NCBI GenBank assembly: GCA_023228875.1 | Contig: JALOAG010000003.1 | Coordinates: 1-64,000, forward strand | Direction: 5' to 3' | DNA length: 64,000 nucleotides | Source of the DNA: Bacteroidia bacterium | Lineage (GTDB): Bacteria > Bacteroidota > Bacteroidia > NS11-12g > UBA955 | Shown: positions 14,598 to 23,433 of the stretch, in pieces | Position numbering within the stretch: the stretch's first letter is position 1 | Layout of the letters: the number at the start of each line of letters is the position of its first letter | Notes under the pieces: generated by a model | Told to the model about the DNA's origin: nothing | The model's input: the letters and a program-made list of their open reading frames with translations, nothing else | Databases searched by the model: none | Program-made: the position numbers and the translations under genes

Positions 14598-14975
14598 ATG
14601 ACTGAGAACGAAATTTCAAATAAGATTATTGGGATTGCAATTGATTTGCATAAATCCACAGGAGCGGGTCTGCTGGAATCTGCTTATGAAAATGCTTTGG
14701 CTTATGACCTTAGGGAGTCGGGGTTAATTGTTTCGCAACAGGTTGCACTGCCTTTTGTTTACAAAGAAGTTCAATTAGAAGTTGGATATAGAATAGATTT
14801 GTTGGTAGAAAACAAAGTCTTGGTTGAAATCAAATCAGTAGAAACCTTAGCACCGGTTCATTTTTCGCAAACTTTGACTTATCTTAAATTGTCGGGAATC
14901 AAACTCGGGTTGCTCATTAATTTCAATTCAAAATATCTGAAAGACGGAATTCACCGACTGGTAAACAATCTGTAA
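14598..14975 (+). CDS. GxxExxY protein (PD-(D/E)XK nuclease-like)
   Basis: The 125-residue protein has the family's namesake motif GLLESAY inside STGAGLLESAYENAL, followed by LPFVYKEVQLEVGYRIDLLVENKVLVEIKS. The Asp and the ExK there match a PD-(D/E)XK catalytic core, and LTYLKLSGIKLGLLINFN closes the fold. The family is widespread and its function is not settled. The start is the ATG at 14598; the frame is open further upstream only because the 22-bp repeat has no stop in this phase. The gene is preceded by twelve repeat copies and followed by inverted, diverged copies (15019-15200), so repeat and gene appear linked. Confidence 0.88.
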   Translation: MTENEISNKIIGIAIDLHKSTGAGLLESAYENALAYDLRESGLIVSQQVALPFVYKEVQLEVGYRIDLLVENKVLVEIKSVETLAPVHFSQTLTYLKLSGIKLGLLINFNSKYLKDGIHRLVNNL

Positions 14976-15018
14976 TGTGTTTCTTTTTTACTTGCAGAAA
15001 ACAGCAAGTTAAAAACTT

Positions 15019-15200
15019 TCCACGCTCTTTGCGAGAACATCTTTTACAATAACATACCTTAGCGCCCTTAGCGTGTCCCCCAAATTACTTTTGCGTTCTT
15101 AGGGAGAAACTTATTGCTCACAGTGAGAAAATTTATTACAAATAGCAGCCTTAGCGCCCTTAGCCTGTCCCCTAATTACTTTTGCGTTCTTAGTGAGAAA
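15019..15200 (-). repeat. inverted, diverged copies of the 22-bp repeat family
   Basis: Read on the minus strand, 15019-15038 is GTTCTCGCAAAGAGCGTGGA, matching the upstream unit at 16 of 20 positions. Two further blocks, 15057-15110 and 15149-15200, are direct repeats of each other, 92 bp apart. Each holds CCTTAGCGCCCTTAGC and TTTTGCGTTCTTAG, whose reverse complement contains the AAGAACGC core of the same family. These copies face the upstream array, so the GxxExxY gene is bracketed by opposite orientations. No gene is visible in this intergenic stretch. Confidence 0.75.
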
Positions 15201-15211
15201 ACCGTTGTCAC

Positions 15212-16408
15212 ATGAAAATCCTCTTCTATTCTCCCCACCCGACACACGACATTGTATCCGAAGTAGGATATGCCACACACCAACGCGAAACTATTATAGC
15301 GTTACAGGGTTTAGGTGTAGAAGTCATACCCGTGATATTGGGTGGAGTCACCTTGAGTGAAATGCCTTTTAAAGACGGCAAAGCATTGGAGCCAAAAGGA
15401 ATCAAGGGAGTAATTAAAAAAATCATCCCACGATTTGTTTGGTTAAGCCTTAAAAACTTTGATTTGTTTGCTAAACATGACTTTAAAGCAAGAATGCGTT
15501 TAGAACAAGCCGTGATAGAACATAGCCCGGATTTGCTGTACGAAAGGTCTGAATACTTGCAGGATAGCGGGACGAAAGTTGCTCAAAAGTATGGCATCAA
15601 ACATTTTATAGAAGTCAATGCTCCCTTTGTTGAAGAAATGCGTGCTATGGAGGGATGGCATGTTTGGCAGTGGTTGGCACATTTCAAAGAAAAGAAAAAA
15701 TACCGTGCTGCCGATAGGGTGTTTGTAGTATCAACTGTATTAAAAGATTTTTTGGTAAAAAGGTATAAAGTCAATCCTGCCAAGATTTTGGTTTCGCCTA
15801 ATCGAATAAATGAAAAATCATTTTTGCTTAAAGCTCAAAGCCCTACAAAGATTCAAGTTTCTTTTCGCGATGCAGCACCCTTGGTGGGTTTTGTAGGTTC
15901 TATCCTTCCGCATCACCATTTGGATATAATGATAGATGTTTTTGCAAAACTGAATAAAGAAAATGTAGATGTCAATTTGTTGATAGTGGGTGGAGGAAGT
16001 TTGCTTGACGAATTGAAAAGACAAGCGGAAGAAAAAGGATTGAGAGATAGAATACATTTCACAGATAGAGTGCCACATCAAGACATTCCGGCTTTGATTC
16101 AAACGATGGATATTTGTGTTATGCCTGCTTCAAATTGGTATGGTTCTCCGGTTAAGATTTTTGAATATGGAATCATGGGTAAGGCGGTTGTGGCACCTGA
16201 CAATGGTCCTGTAAGCGATGTAATGGTGGACAATGAGGACGGGCTTTTGGTGCAAAATAATGTAGATGAAATAGCTACAGCAATTACAAAGTTGGTGAAA
16301 GACATAGACTTGCGTCATCGGTTGGGCGAGCATTTTCGGCAGAAGATAATACAGGGATTTACATGGAGACACGCAGCGGAAATGATTCTAAAAGAGGCAA
16401 ACAAATAA
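15212..16408 (+). CDS. glycosyltransferase family 4 protein
   Basis: The 398-residue GT-B protein starts KILFYSPHPTHDIVSEVGYATHQ and has LLYERSEYL, HFIEVNAPFVEEM, VFVVSTVLKDFL and VSPNRINEKSF. Its donor domain runs LVGFVGSILPHH, LLIVGGGSLLDELK, HFTDRVPHQDIPALI, and SPVKIFEYGIMGKAVVAPDNGP, the EX7E-type site. It probably acts in the same surface glycan programme as the genes upstream, although a repeat-nuclease unit separates it from them. A strong terminator straddles its stop codon. Confidence 0.88.
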   Translation: MKILFYSPHPTHDIVSEVGYATHQRETIIALQGLGVEVIPVILGGVTLSEMPFKDGKALEPKGIKGVIKKIIPRFVWLSLKNFDLFAKHDFKARMRLEQAVIEHSPDLLYERSEYLQDSGTKVAQKYGIKHFIEVNAPFVEEMRAMEGWHVWQWLAHFKEKKKYRAADRVFVVSTVLKDFLVKRYKVNPAKILVSPNRINEKSFLLKAQSPTKIQVSFRDAAPLVGFVGSILPHHHLDIMIDVFAKLNKENVDVNLLIVGGGSLLDELKRQAEEKGLRDRIHFTDRVPHQDIPALIQTMDICVMPASNWYGSPVKIFEYGIMGKAVVAPDNGPVSDVMVDNEDGLLVQNNVDEIATAITKLVKDIDLRHRLGEHFRQKIIQGFTWRHAAEMILKEANK

Positions 16409-16429
16409 TTCGGTTTGCCTCTTTTTTTT
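16393..16429 (+). terminator. intrinsic terminator after the GT4 gene
   Basis: AGAGGCAAAC (16393-16402) pairs with GTTTGCCTCT (16413-16422) and is followed by a T run. The stop codon lies in the loop. Confidence 0.9.
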
Positions 16430-16476
16430 GTAGCGAGTAAGTCGAATTATGCTAACAGGTGTTAGTTTATTTTTCA

Positions 16477-16484
16477 TACTTTTG
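16477..16484 (+). promoter_or_regulatory. -7 box for the radical SAM gene
   Basis: TACTTTTG matches TAnnTTTG and lies 54 bp before the ATG at 16539. A convincing -33 box is not visible. Confidence 0.45.
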
Positions 16485-16538
16485 CCAACTCAAAGGGATT
16501 GAGGTTGGTTCAACACAATCTCTAAACAATGAGCAAGC

Positions 16539-17573
16539 ATGAGAGCACTTTCAGCATATAAAAAATACGCTTACTATTTTTACAAATACGGGAGTTTAAA
16601 CAAGTTAAACAATTATCTATTGAATCAACGTGAGTACAAATCTCATGTAATCAACATGAGAAGCTTGCCTTATAAGATAACAGTAGATCCCGGCAATGTA
16701 TGTAATCTAAGATGTCCCGGATGCCATACCGGCATTTTACACAAAGAAAGAATAAAGCCTCAGTTTTTAACCTTAGAGAATTATAAAATTATTCTCAAAA
16801 ACTTTGAGCAACATGCATTAAGCATCGCGCTTTACAATTGGGGTGAGCCGTTTATGAACAAAGAGATGTTTTCTATTATCGATTATACACGCTCAAAAAA
16901 AATTGGTAGTACGATTCACTCAAATTTCAACGTATTTGATAAAACAATGGCGGAAGAGTCGGTAAAATCAGGTTTGACCCATATCTACCTGTCTATAGAT
17001 GGAAGCACCCAAGAGGCATATAGTCAATATAGGGTAAAGGGAAATATAGACAATGTGATTGACAATATTAAAATCATGGTGGAAACGCGCAAAAGGTTGA
17101 AAAGTCATTTCCCTATTCTGACATGGAAATTTCTTGTTTTTGAACATAACAAACACGAAGTTGAAGATGCCCGGAGGATGGCAAAGTCGCTGGGTTTGGA
17201 TTCATTTGAGGTGTTTAATGCCGTACCTAAACTAACAGACATCTATGACCTTGCCGAACAAAATCGGAATGACCTGAATTTTATTCCCGGTCAATATGAT
17301 TGTCGGAGCCTTTGGTCAAGTATTTATGTAAATCCTAATGGTGCTGTTTTGCCTTGTTCTTTAGCTTTTAGACCGGAGGAGAGTTTTGGCAATTTGTTGG
17401 AGAATTCGTTAGAAGAGGTATGGAATAATAAGAATTACACATCTGCCAGAAAGATGTTTGTTGACCCTACTTATGAAGATGTCCCATTGCCGTGCAAGGG
17501 TTGCACCTATTCTATCGGGAAAAGTTGCCATAAGATTATCAATAACAAGTTGCCGATTAAGTCTCAAGTCTGA
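16539..17573 (+). CDS. radical SAM/SPASM domain protein
   Basis: The 344-residue protein binds a radical SAM 4Fe-4S cluster through Cys55, Cys59 and Cys62 in NVCNLRCPGC. YNWGEPFMN and HIYLSIDGSTQEAY are the following SAM-domain motifs. The C-terminal part has YDCRSLW, VNPNGAVLPCSLA, LPCKGC and SCHK, a SPASM-type auxiliary cluster region. Such enzymes modify peptides, sugars or other small molecules; no substrate gene is adjacent. Its position among glycan genes suggests a carbohydrate or cell-envelope role, which is inference. It is a single-gene unit, with a promoter-like box before it and a terminator after it. Confidence 0.85.
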   Translation: MRALSAYKKYAYYFYKYGSLNKLNNYLLNQREYKSHVINMRSLPYKITVDPGNVCNLRCPGCHTGILHKERIKPQFLTLENYKIILKNFEQHALSIALYNWGEPFMNKEMFSIIDYTRSKKIGSTIHSNFNVFDKTMAEESVKSGLTHIYLSIDGSTQEAYSQYRVKGNIDNVIDNIKIMVETRKRLKSHFPILTWKFLVFEHNKHEVEDARRMAKSLGLDSFEVFNAVPKLTDIYDLAEQNRNDLNFIPGQYDCRSLWSSIYVNPNGAVLPCSLAFRPEESFGNLLENSLEEVWNNKNYTSARKMFVDPTYEDVPLPCKGCTYSIGKSCHKIINNKLPIKSQV

Positions 17574-17613
17574 TTTGTAGAAAAATATTAATTGAACAAC
17601 TTATTGATAAGGA

Positions 17614-17638
17614 CCGCCCGGAATGGGCGGTTTTTTTT
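17614..17638 (+). terminator. intrinsic terminator after the radical SAM gene
   Basis: CCGCCC and GGGCGG form a stem with a GGAAT loop, followed by eight T residues. Confidence 0.92.
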
Positions 17639-17692
17639 GTCTTTCATTTTGAGGTATTGATACTATTCATATTCCATTTGATTGTATAAAAT

Positions 17693-17700
17693 TACTTTTG
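17693..17700 (+). promoter_or_regulatory. -7 box for the fsr-like gene
   Basis: TACTTTTG matches TAnnTTTG and ends only 8 bp before the ATG at 17709, implying a very short or absent leader. This also argues against the in-frame TTG at 17682 as start. Confidence 0.45.
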
Positions 17701-17708
17701 CACCTGCA

Positions 17709-18926
17709 ATGAGTGAAACTGAGGAAGGTAAGAGGATTTCAAAAAAAATTGCACAAACCACAGCTTACGGAATTATTTTCAGTGTGAGTTTTTCTCATCT
17801 GTTGAATGATGCCATTCAATCTTTAATTCCTTCCATTTATCCCTTGTTGAAAGATTCCTTTCAACTCAGTTTTGCCCAAATCGGGCTTATTACCTTCACC
17901 TTTCAGTTTACAGCGAGTATGTTGCAACCCTTAGTTGGAGCCTATACAGACAAACATCCTCAGCCTTATTCACTTGCATTGGGTATGTGTGTCTCATTAT
18001 TGGGATTGATTTTGATTTCTTATGCGAATAGTTTTGGACTGATATTATTATCTGTTGCGCTTATTGGTACAGGTTCATCCATTTTCCATCCGGAATCATC
18101 CAAGATAGCATATATGGCATCCGGAGGCAGGCGGGGTATGGCACAGTCGATTTTTCAGGTTGGCGGAAATACCGGCTCCGCAATCGGCCCCTTGCTTGCA
18201 GCGTTAATTGTTGTTGAATATGGCAGAAGTCATGCAATATATTTTGGTATTCTTGCATTGATTGCAATTTTTGTTTTGCTGCATGTCGGCAAATGGGCTG
18301 CTCAGCAATATGAAGACAGGATACGTGTCAACAAAAGAGTGGATGCGGGAGAACACCACCCTCATTTGACAAAACGCAAGGTATATCAGAGCATTGCTAT
18401 TCTTCTGGTTCTTATTTTTTCAAAGTATATTTATTCAGCAAGTATCAGCAGTTATTATACTTTCTTTTTAATTGAAAAATTCCATGTGAGTATTCAACAA
18501 TCACAGCTATTTCTCTTTGCCTATTTGCTTGCATCAGCTGTTGGAACATATCTCGGAGGTCCTTTGGGAGATAGGTATGGACGCAAGTATGTGATTTGGT
18601 TTTCTATCCTCGGAGCAGCACCATTTGCATTGTTGTTGCCCTATGTAAATCTGTTTTGGACATGTACCCTGAGTGTAGTCATAGGCTTGGTGCTGTCATC
18701 TGCATTTCCGGCTATTATTGTATATGCACAAGAACTGTTGCCCGGTAAAATCGGCATGGTATCAGGCTTGTTTTATGGATTTGCATTTGGGGTAGGAGGG
18801 ATTGCGTCTGCACTTCTGGGCTTGCTGGCGGATTACAAAGACATCTACTTTGTATATTATCTCTGTTCCTTTATGCTGTTAATGGGTCTGGTAACTTGGT
18901 GGTTGCCGGATTTGAAGAAGAAATAA
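17709..18926 (+). CDS. fsr: MFS transporter, fosmidomycin resistance (Fsr) type
   Basis: The 405-residue protein has about 12 hydrophobic segments. The N-terminal SFSHLLNDAIQSLIPSIYPLLK is a hallmark of the Fsr branch of the major facilitator superfamily. Further segments are QPLVGAYTDKHPQPY, GTGSSIFHPESSKIA, and the second-half GGPLGDRYGRK signature. Fsr of E. coli exports fosmidomycin; natural substrates in Bacteroidetes are unknown. The ATG at 17709 follows a promoter-like box and replaces a longer TTG frame. It is a single-gene unit that ends at a shared terminator with the opposing tRNA gene. Confidence 0.85.
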   Translation: MSETEEGKRISKKIAQTTAYGIIFSVSFSHLLNDAIQSLIPSIYPLLKDSFQLSFAQIGLITFTFQFTASMLQPLVGAYTDKHPQPYSLALGMCVSLLGLILISYANSFGLILLSVALIGTGSSIFHPESSKIAYMASGGRRGMAQSIFQVGGNTGSAIGPLLAALIVVEYGRSHAIYFGILALIAIFVLLHVGKWAAQQYEDRIRVNKRVDAGEHHPHLTKRKVYQSIAILLVLIFSKYIYSASISSYYTFFLIEKFHVSIQQSQLFLFAYLLASAVGTYLGGPLGDRYGRKYVIWFSILGAAPFALLLPYVNLFWTCTLSVVIGLVLSSAFPAIIVYAQELLPGKIGMVSGLFYGFAFGVGGIASALLGLLADYKDIYFVYYLCSFMLLMGLVTWWLPDLKKK

Positions 18927-18952
18927 AAAAGCCCCAAGATTGGAGCTTTTTT
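18925..18952. terminator. bidirectional terminator, fsr / tRNA
   Basis: AAAAAAGCCCCAA and TTGGAGCTTTTTT form a 13-bp stem with one mismatch and an A/T-rich base on both sides. It serves the plus-strand transporter gene and the minus-strand tRNA. Confidence 0.8.
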
Positions 18953-18961
18953 GATTGTTAG

Positions 18962-19033
<72 letters not shown>

Positions 19034-19044
19034 ATTTGAGGGCA

Positions 19045-19076
19045 CAAAGATATTGATTTTTCGCTTACTTACAAAA
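19045..19076 (-). promoter_or_regulatory. promoter of the initiator tRNA
   Basis: On the minus strand TTTTG (19072-19076) is followed after 19 bp by TATCTTTG (19045-19052), a near-ideal Bacteroidetes -33/-7 pair, 11 bp before the tRNA 5' end. Confidence 0.8.
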
Positions 19077-19119
19077 CTTTCTTGTGTTTTGATATTAATT
19101 GTAATTTCGCTTCCTGCTA

Positions 19120-21192
19120 ATGAATCAAAACACTATGAAAAAGATTTTTACCAATACAGGACTTTACTTAATCCCTGTGTTTTATTTTACTGCATGCAAT
19201 ACGCCTATGAATACAAAAGAGAATACCGATAACAATAGTTTATTGGGTTATGACAAGAATCTGATGGATACTACCGTAAGTCCTTGCGAGGATTTTTATC
19301 AATATGCTGCCGGAGGATGGATGGCAGCCAATCCTTTGCCTGCTACCGAAAGCAGATGGGGTACTTTCAATGTGTTGGATAAACAAAACAATGAAAAAAT
19401 CAGAAAATTGCTCGAAGAATCCGGTAAAACAGAAGCTGCCAAAGGAAGTCCTGAACAATTGACAAGAGATTTTTTTCAATCTGCAATGGACACTGCAACC
19501 CGAGAAAAGTTAGGTGTTGCTCCTCTACAACAGTATATTGCGGCTATTGATGCGCTTACTTCTAAAGATGAAATAGCAACATTACTAGGCACATTTAACC
19601 AAAGCGGCTTACTTGGGCTTTTTAGTTTTTATGTTTACACAGATGCAAAGAATAGTGAATACAATGCAGTTTATGTAGGTCAAGGTGGCTTGGGATTACC
19701 GGACAGAGATTATTATCTAAATGAGGATGCAAATTCAAAGGAGATTAGAAATGCTTACATTGCCTATATAGCCAAGATATTAGGGTTGATTGGGGAAAAG
19801 GAAGGAACGAAAGCTGCTCAACAGGTAATGGCATTAGAAACACAGTTAGCGATGATTTCGATGTCTAAAACTGAGATGAGAGACCCTGAAAAAACATATA
19901 ATAAGAAATCATATTCAGCATTTACTCAGGAGTATGCTTATTTCTCATGGGAGAAGTATTTTGCAAATGTTGGGGCGAAGGGTATCAATGAGTTGATTGT
20001 TTCTCAACCTGATTTTTTCAAACAATTAAAAAATGTTTTTGCAAAATTTTCACTTAATGACTGGAAAACTTACCTTAAATGGCAGTTAGCCAATGGATTA
20101 TCCGGTTATCTCAATGCAGAAATGGTTCAAGCCGGTTTTGACTTTTATCAAACCACTTTGAGAGGAACCAAAGAAATGAAGCCACTTTGGGAAAGAGCGG
20201 TCAATATGGTAAATTCAAACTTGGGTGAACCTTTAGGACAAATGTTTGTAAAACAATATTTTAGTCCTGAGTCTAAAAAGCGAGTGAGTGAAATGGTGGA
20301 AGAACTCAGAACTGCGTTCGGTCAAAGAATCCAAAAATTGGACTGGATGAGTGCTGAAACAAAGGTAAAGGCAATGGATAAGTTGAAAGCGTTTAGTTAT
20401 AAGATTGGCTATCCTGACAAGTGGAAAGATTATAGCATGGTTGAAATTTCAAAGACAAGCTTGGTTGAAAATCTTATCCATATCAACCAGCGCGAGAATG
20501 AAATAATGCTTGCAAAGATTGGTCAACCAATAGACAAAACTGAATGGGGAATGTCACCTCAGACGGTGAATGCTTATTATAACCCCACTCGCAATGAGAT
20601 TGTCTTCCCTGCCGGTATTCTTCAGCCGCCTTTCTATAACCCCAATGCAGACGATGCACTGAACTATGGCGGTATCGGAGCCGTAATAGGTCATGAATTT
20701 TCACATGGATTTGATGACAAAGGCAGTAAATATGACGGTAACGGTAATTTATCGAATTGGTGGACTGAAAATGACAATGAATTGTTTAGACAGCGCACTC
20801 AAATGATTGTAAATCAGTTTAACAGTTTTGAGGTTTTGGATAGTGTTTTCATTAACGGGGAATTAACCCAGGGAGAAAACATTGCTGATTTTGCCGGCTT
20901 GACGATTGCCTATTATGCACTTAAAAACCATATAGATAAAGTAGGTAAACAAATTGCTTCTCCTGATGGATTTACATGGCAACAACGCTTCTTTATGGGT
21001 TGGGCATTGGTTTGGGCTCAAAATATTTCAGAAAAAGAGTTGAGACAGCGCATTATTACAGATCCCCATTCACCCGGTAAATACAGAGTGTTAGGACCTT
21101 TGAGCAATATGCCTGAATTTCAAGAAGCATTTGGATGTACAAAAGGAAGTAAAATGCAAGCGGATGAGACTAAAAGGGTGATTATTTGGTAG
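19120..21192 (+). CDS. M13 family metallopeptidase, lipoprotein
   Basis: The 690-residue protein is a neprilysin/PepO-type zinc endopeptidase. It has a lipoprotein signal ending FYFTAC, and an N-terminal domain beginning SPCEDFYQYAAGGW. HEFSH at 525-529 holds two zinc ligands and the catalytic Glu, and Glu586 in GENIADFAG is the third ligand. A C-terminal CTKGSKM segment with a final Trp is typical of the family. It probably faces the periplasm or the outer surface and degrades peptides. ATG codons at 19120 and 19135 are both possible starts; the second gives a more typical signal peptide. It is complete. Confidence 0.93.
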   Translation: MNQNTMKKIFTNTGLYLIPVFYFTACNTPMNTKENTDNNSLLGYDKNLMDTTVSPCEDFYQYAAGGWMAANPLPATESRWGTFNVLDKQNNEKIRKLLEESGKTEAAKGSPEQLTRDFFQSAMDTATREKLGVAPLQQYIAAIDALTSKDEIATLLGTFNQSGLLGLFSFYVYTDAKNSEYNAVYVGQGGLGLPDRDYYLNEDANSKEIRNAYIAYIAKILGLIGEKEGTKAAQQVMALETQLAMISMSKTEMRDPEKTYNKKSYSAFTQEYAYFSWEKYFANVGAKGINELIVSQPDFFKQLKNVFAKFSLNDWKTYLKWQLANGLSGYLNAEMVQAGFDFYQTTLRGTKEMKPLWERAVNMVNSNLGEPLGQMFVKQYFSPESKKRVSEMVEELRTAFGQRIQKLDWMSAETKVKAMDKLKAFSYKIGYPDKWKDYSMVEISKTSLVENLIHINQRENEIMLAKIGQPIDKTEWGMSPQTVNAYYNPTRNEIVFPAGILQPPFYNPNADDALNYGGIGAVIGHEFSHGFDDKGSKYDGNGNLSNWWTENDNELFRQRTQMIVNQFNSFEVLDSVFINGELTQGENIADFAGLTIAYYALKNHIDKVGKQIASPDGFTWQQRFFMGWALVWAQNISEKELRQRIITDPHSPGKYRVLGPLSNMPEFQEAFGCTKGSKMQADETKRVIIW

Positions 21193-21214
21193 ATTTGCAC
21201 CATATACAATTCTT

Positions 21215-21805
21215 ATGCTGGAAATCATTCCAAAAGAAAAGATTCTGAAAAGTGTCCGCAAGGGGTTGGTTGTACCATCCGAAAAACCTTTTGCAGATTT
21301 AGACTTAGATATACCTATCTATAATAAGTCCTTGGTCAAAAAGGAGGAATCTATCATTAAAGTCTTTTTGCAAAATGAGAATGCTTTTTTTCAGTCTTGT
21401 AGCAACAAATATGAGTTCATGAGCACACTCCACAAGTTGATTGATGCCAGAGGATGGAAAGACCCGGTATGTCAAGAAACTTTGTTGAGTGAATTGCTTA
21501 ACACCAATGGTATCAATACTCATGTAAATAGCCCCACGAAAAAAAGCCCTTTTATCACAACCTGTGCAAAGGCATTGAGCAAACCCTCTGTTTTGATTTT
21601 TGATTACAGGTTTCAGTTTATTAAGAAAATCATGGCTGCACCTATTCTCATTATTGTAATGACAGAACAACAACTCAGCGTTTATTCCGAAGATAAAAGT
21701 TTTTTGCAATTAAATGCTGTGGAAAATTATACAAGATGTGCGATTCATCCGCGGGTATTGCAGGATAAGGAAGTGTATTTTTTCTTTATCAATGATAGTC
21801 TTTAA
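21215..21805 (+). CDS. LUD domain-like protein (LutC/YkgG type)
   Basis: The 196-residue protein starts with PKEKILKSVRKGLV, the short helix seen at the N-terminus of LUD-domain proteins. Later segments are KPSVLIFDYRFQFIKKI and APILIIVMTEQQLSVY. LUD proteins take part in lactate oxidation in other bacteria, but Bacteroidetes carry stand-alone copies of unknown role, and no lutA/lutB partners are near. It begins 22 bp after the M13 peptidase stop and lies 3 bp before the next gene, so it may share their transcript. The assignment is moderate. Confidence 0.55.
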   Translation: MLEIIPKEKILKSVRKGLVVPSEKPFADLDLDIPIYNKSLVKKEESIIKVFLQNENAFFQSCSNKYEFMSTLHKLIDARGWKDPVCQETLLSELLNTNGINTHVNSPTKKSPFITTCAKALSKPSVLIFDYRFQFIKKIMAAPILIIVMTEQQLSVYSEDKSFLQLNAVENYTRCAIHPRVLQDKEVYFFFINDSL

Positions 21806-21808
21806 ACC

Positions 21809-22555
21809 ATGTTGTCTGCGGTAATACTTACTTTTAATGAAGAAAAACGAATTGCGGATTGTATTCGTTCAGTAAAAGATGTTGCGGATGAAGTTTGGGT
21901 TATTGACAGCCGGAGCACAGACAATACAGTTACTATTGCAGAAAATGAGGGTGCTAAAGTATGTAGTATTGAATGGAAAGGTTGGGTGCATGCACGGAAT
22001 TCAGCGGTTGAATTGGTTTCCTTTGATTTTATTCTTTTTGTAGATGCAGACGAAAGACTTTCAAATGAGCTTGTCAATAGCATCAAGTTAGAGAAATCAT
22101 TGCACTTTCCCCACCAAGTATATTTACTCAATCGACTCAATCATATCGGGACTCAGGCTATTGTCCATGGTGCATGGTTTCCTGACTATAAATTAAGAAT
22201 GTATCATAAATCACGTGTTTCATGGCGTGGTGGTAAAGTACATGAATGGGCGGATGCGGGGACAGTAAAGCCATTTTTATTAAATGGATATCTATTGCAT
22301 TATGGTTATCAATCTATAGAAGAAGTTAAGCTGAAAACAAAGAAATATGCTTCGTTAGCTTCACAATCGTTGCATCACAAACCGAAATTTATATTAACAC
22401 TTAAAATGTTGTTTTCTCCTCCGGTAAGATTTGTCAGAGATTATATTATAAAGTCAGGATTTAGAGATGGGAGAGTGGGGTTTAATATAGCATTAGAGTC
22501 GGGGAGAGAAGTGTTTTTGAAATATTCAAAAGCGCTTTTTGTTAAAACTGCTTAA
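21809..22555 (+). CDS. glycosyltransferase family 2, WaaE/KdtX-like
   Basis: The 248-residue protein has the GT-A opening LSAVILTFNEEKRIADCIRS, VWVIDSRSTDNTV, WKGWVHARNSAVE, and the FVDADERLS metal-binding DxD segment. Then come YKLRMYHKSRVSWRGGKVHE and a C-terminal amphipathic part. This layout is typical of WaaE-like lipopolysaccharide core glucosyltransferases. It would add a hexose to the lipid A-core on the cytoplasmic face. Its stop codon overlaps that of the opposing gene by 4 bp. Confidence 0.87.
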   Translation: MLSAVILTFNEEKRIADCIRSVKDVADEVWVIDSRSTDNTVTIAENEGAKVCSIEWKGWVHARNSAVELVSFDFILFVDADERLSNELVNSIKLEKSLHFPHQVYLLNRLNHIGTQAIVHGAWFPDYKLRMYHKSRVSWRGGKVHEWADAGTVKPFLLNGYLLHYGYQSIEEVKLKTKKYASLASQSLHHKPKFILTLKMLFSPPVRFVRDYIIKSGFRDGRVGFNIALESGREVFLKYSKALFVKTA

Positions 22556-23019
22556 TTTGAGAAAAGACGAGCGTAACTTGATATAGCCGGAGAAACTATA
22601 AATTCAGTTCTCAATTCTGCAACATTTTTGCAAAGCAAGTTTACTACTTTATCTTCCTGAAATAGAGTAAATTCAGAAGCCCTGTTAAAAGGAATGGTGA
22701 TAATTTCATTCCCTCTCAAAATATAAATGAGGTTTCTATTGTTTAAGTGTATTTGGGTTTCATTTTCTACTTTGGTTACAAAACGACTCAGAACATCAAG
22801 AGAACAACCACCGGGAATGGTATCATTATTAATTACCAAAATAAGGAATTGATTGTTTAAAAAAAACACATCAGTTTGCAACGGTGTCCCATGATAATTC
22901 CATGTATGTAAGAAATCTTGAAAATTTTCAATGACAACGTTTTGTGTTTCTTTATCAATTACAGTAGCTGATGGATAGATTTGGACTTTAGCACTGTCGG
23001 GTAGGGTAGTGGTAAACAT
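22552..23019 (-). CDS. conserved Bacteroidetes protein of unknown function
   Basis: The 155-residue soluble protein has a HGTPLQTDVFFLNNQFLILVI segment, then GGCSLDVLSRFV. These match a small family common in Bacteroidetes that is sometimes labelled an ABC transporter ATPase without any Walker motifs. I see no nucleotide-binding loop, so I would not use that name. It is 10 bp downstream of the HIT gene and likely shares its transcript with greA. Function is unknown. Confidence 0.75.
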   Translation of the reverse strand: MFTTTLPDSAKVQIYPSATVIDKETQNVVIENFQDFLHTWNYHGTPLQTDVFFLNNQFLILVINNDTIPGGCSLDVLSRFVTKVENETQIHLNNRNLIYILRGNEIITIPFNRASEFTLFQEDKVVNLLCKNVAELRTEFIVSPAISSYARLFSN

Positions 23020-23029
23020 ACACGCAAAA

Positions 23030-23431
23030 TTAAATATTAGAACGAATCAGATTGGCAACTTCTTCAAATTCTTCTTTGGTGAACTGAGGTCTTGGATTTG
23101 AAAAATTCATATCAGAAACTGCATTCATTGGAATGAGATGAATGTGAACATGGGGTACCTCCAAACCCACAATTGAGAGTCCTACTTTCTTACAGGGAAT
23201 AACTTTCTTTACTGCTAAGGCAATTTTTTTAGCAAAAGCATGTAAGCTGTTCATTTGTGATTCTGAAAGGTCAAAGTAATAATCAATTGGCTCTTTTGGA
23301 ATAACTAACACATGTCCTTTCGTAACAGGCATAATATCAAGAAACGCCAGATGCTTATCATCTTCTGCAATTTTATAGCATGGAATTTCACCTTTAATAA
23401 TCTTTGAAAAAATTGTTTCAGTGTGTGCCAT
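23030..23431 (-). CDS. HIT family nucleotide-binding protein
   Basis: The 133-residue protein has the Hint-type layout: IFSKIIKGEIPCYKIAED, FLDIMPVTKGHVLVIPKE, and the histidine triad in VPHVHIHLIPM. HIT proteins hydrolyse or transfer nucleotides from phosphoramidates and dinucleotides. The gene follows greA by 2 bp, an arrangement often seen in this phylum, and is intact. Confidence 0.94.
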   Translation of the reverse strand: MAHTETIFSKIIKGEIPCYKIAEDDKHLAFLDIMPVTKGHVLVIPKEPIDYYFDLSESQMNSLHAFAKKIALAVKKVIPCKKVGLSIVGLEVPHVHIHLIPMNAVSDMNFSNPRPQFTKEEFEEVANLIRSNI

Positions 23432-23433
23432 TG

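Noticed and set aside
22552..23019. ABC transporter ATPase label for the small conserved protein
   Set aside because: No Walker A, Walker B or signature motif is present.
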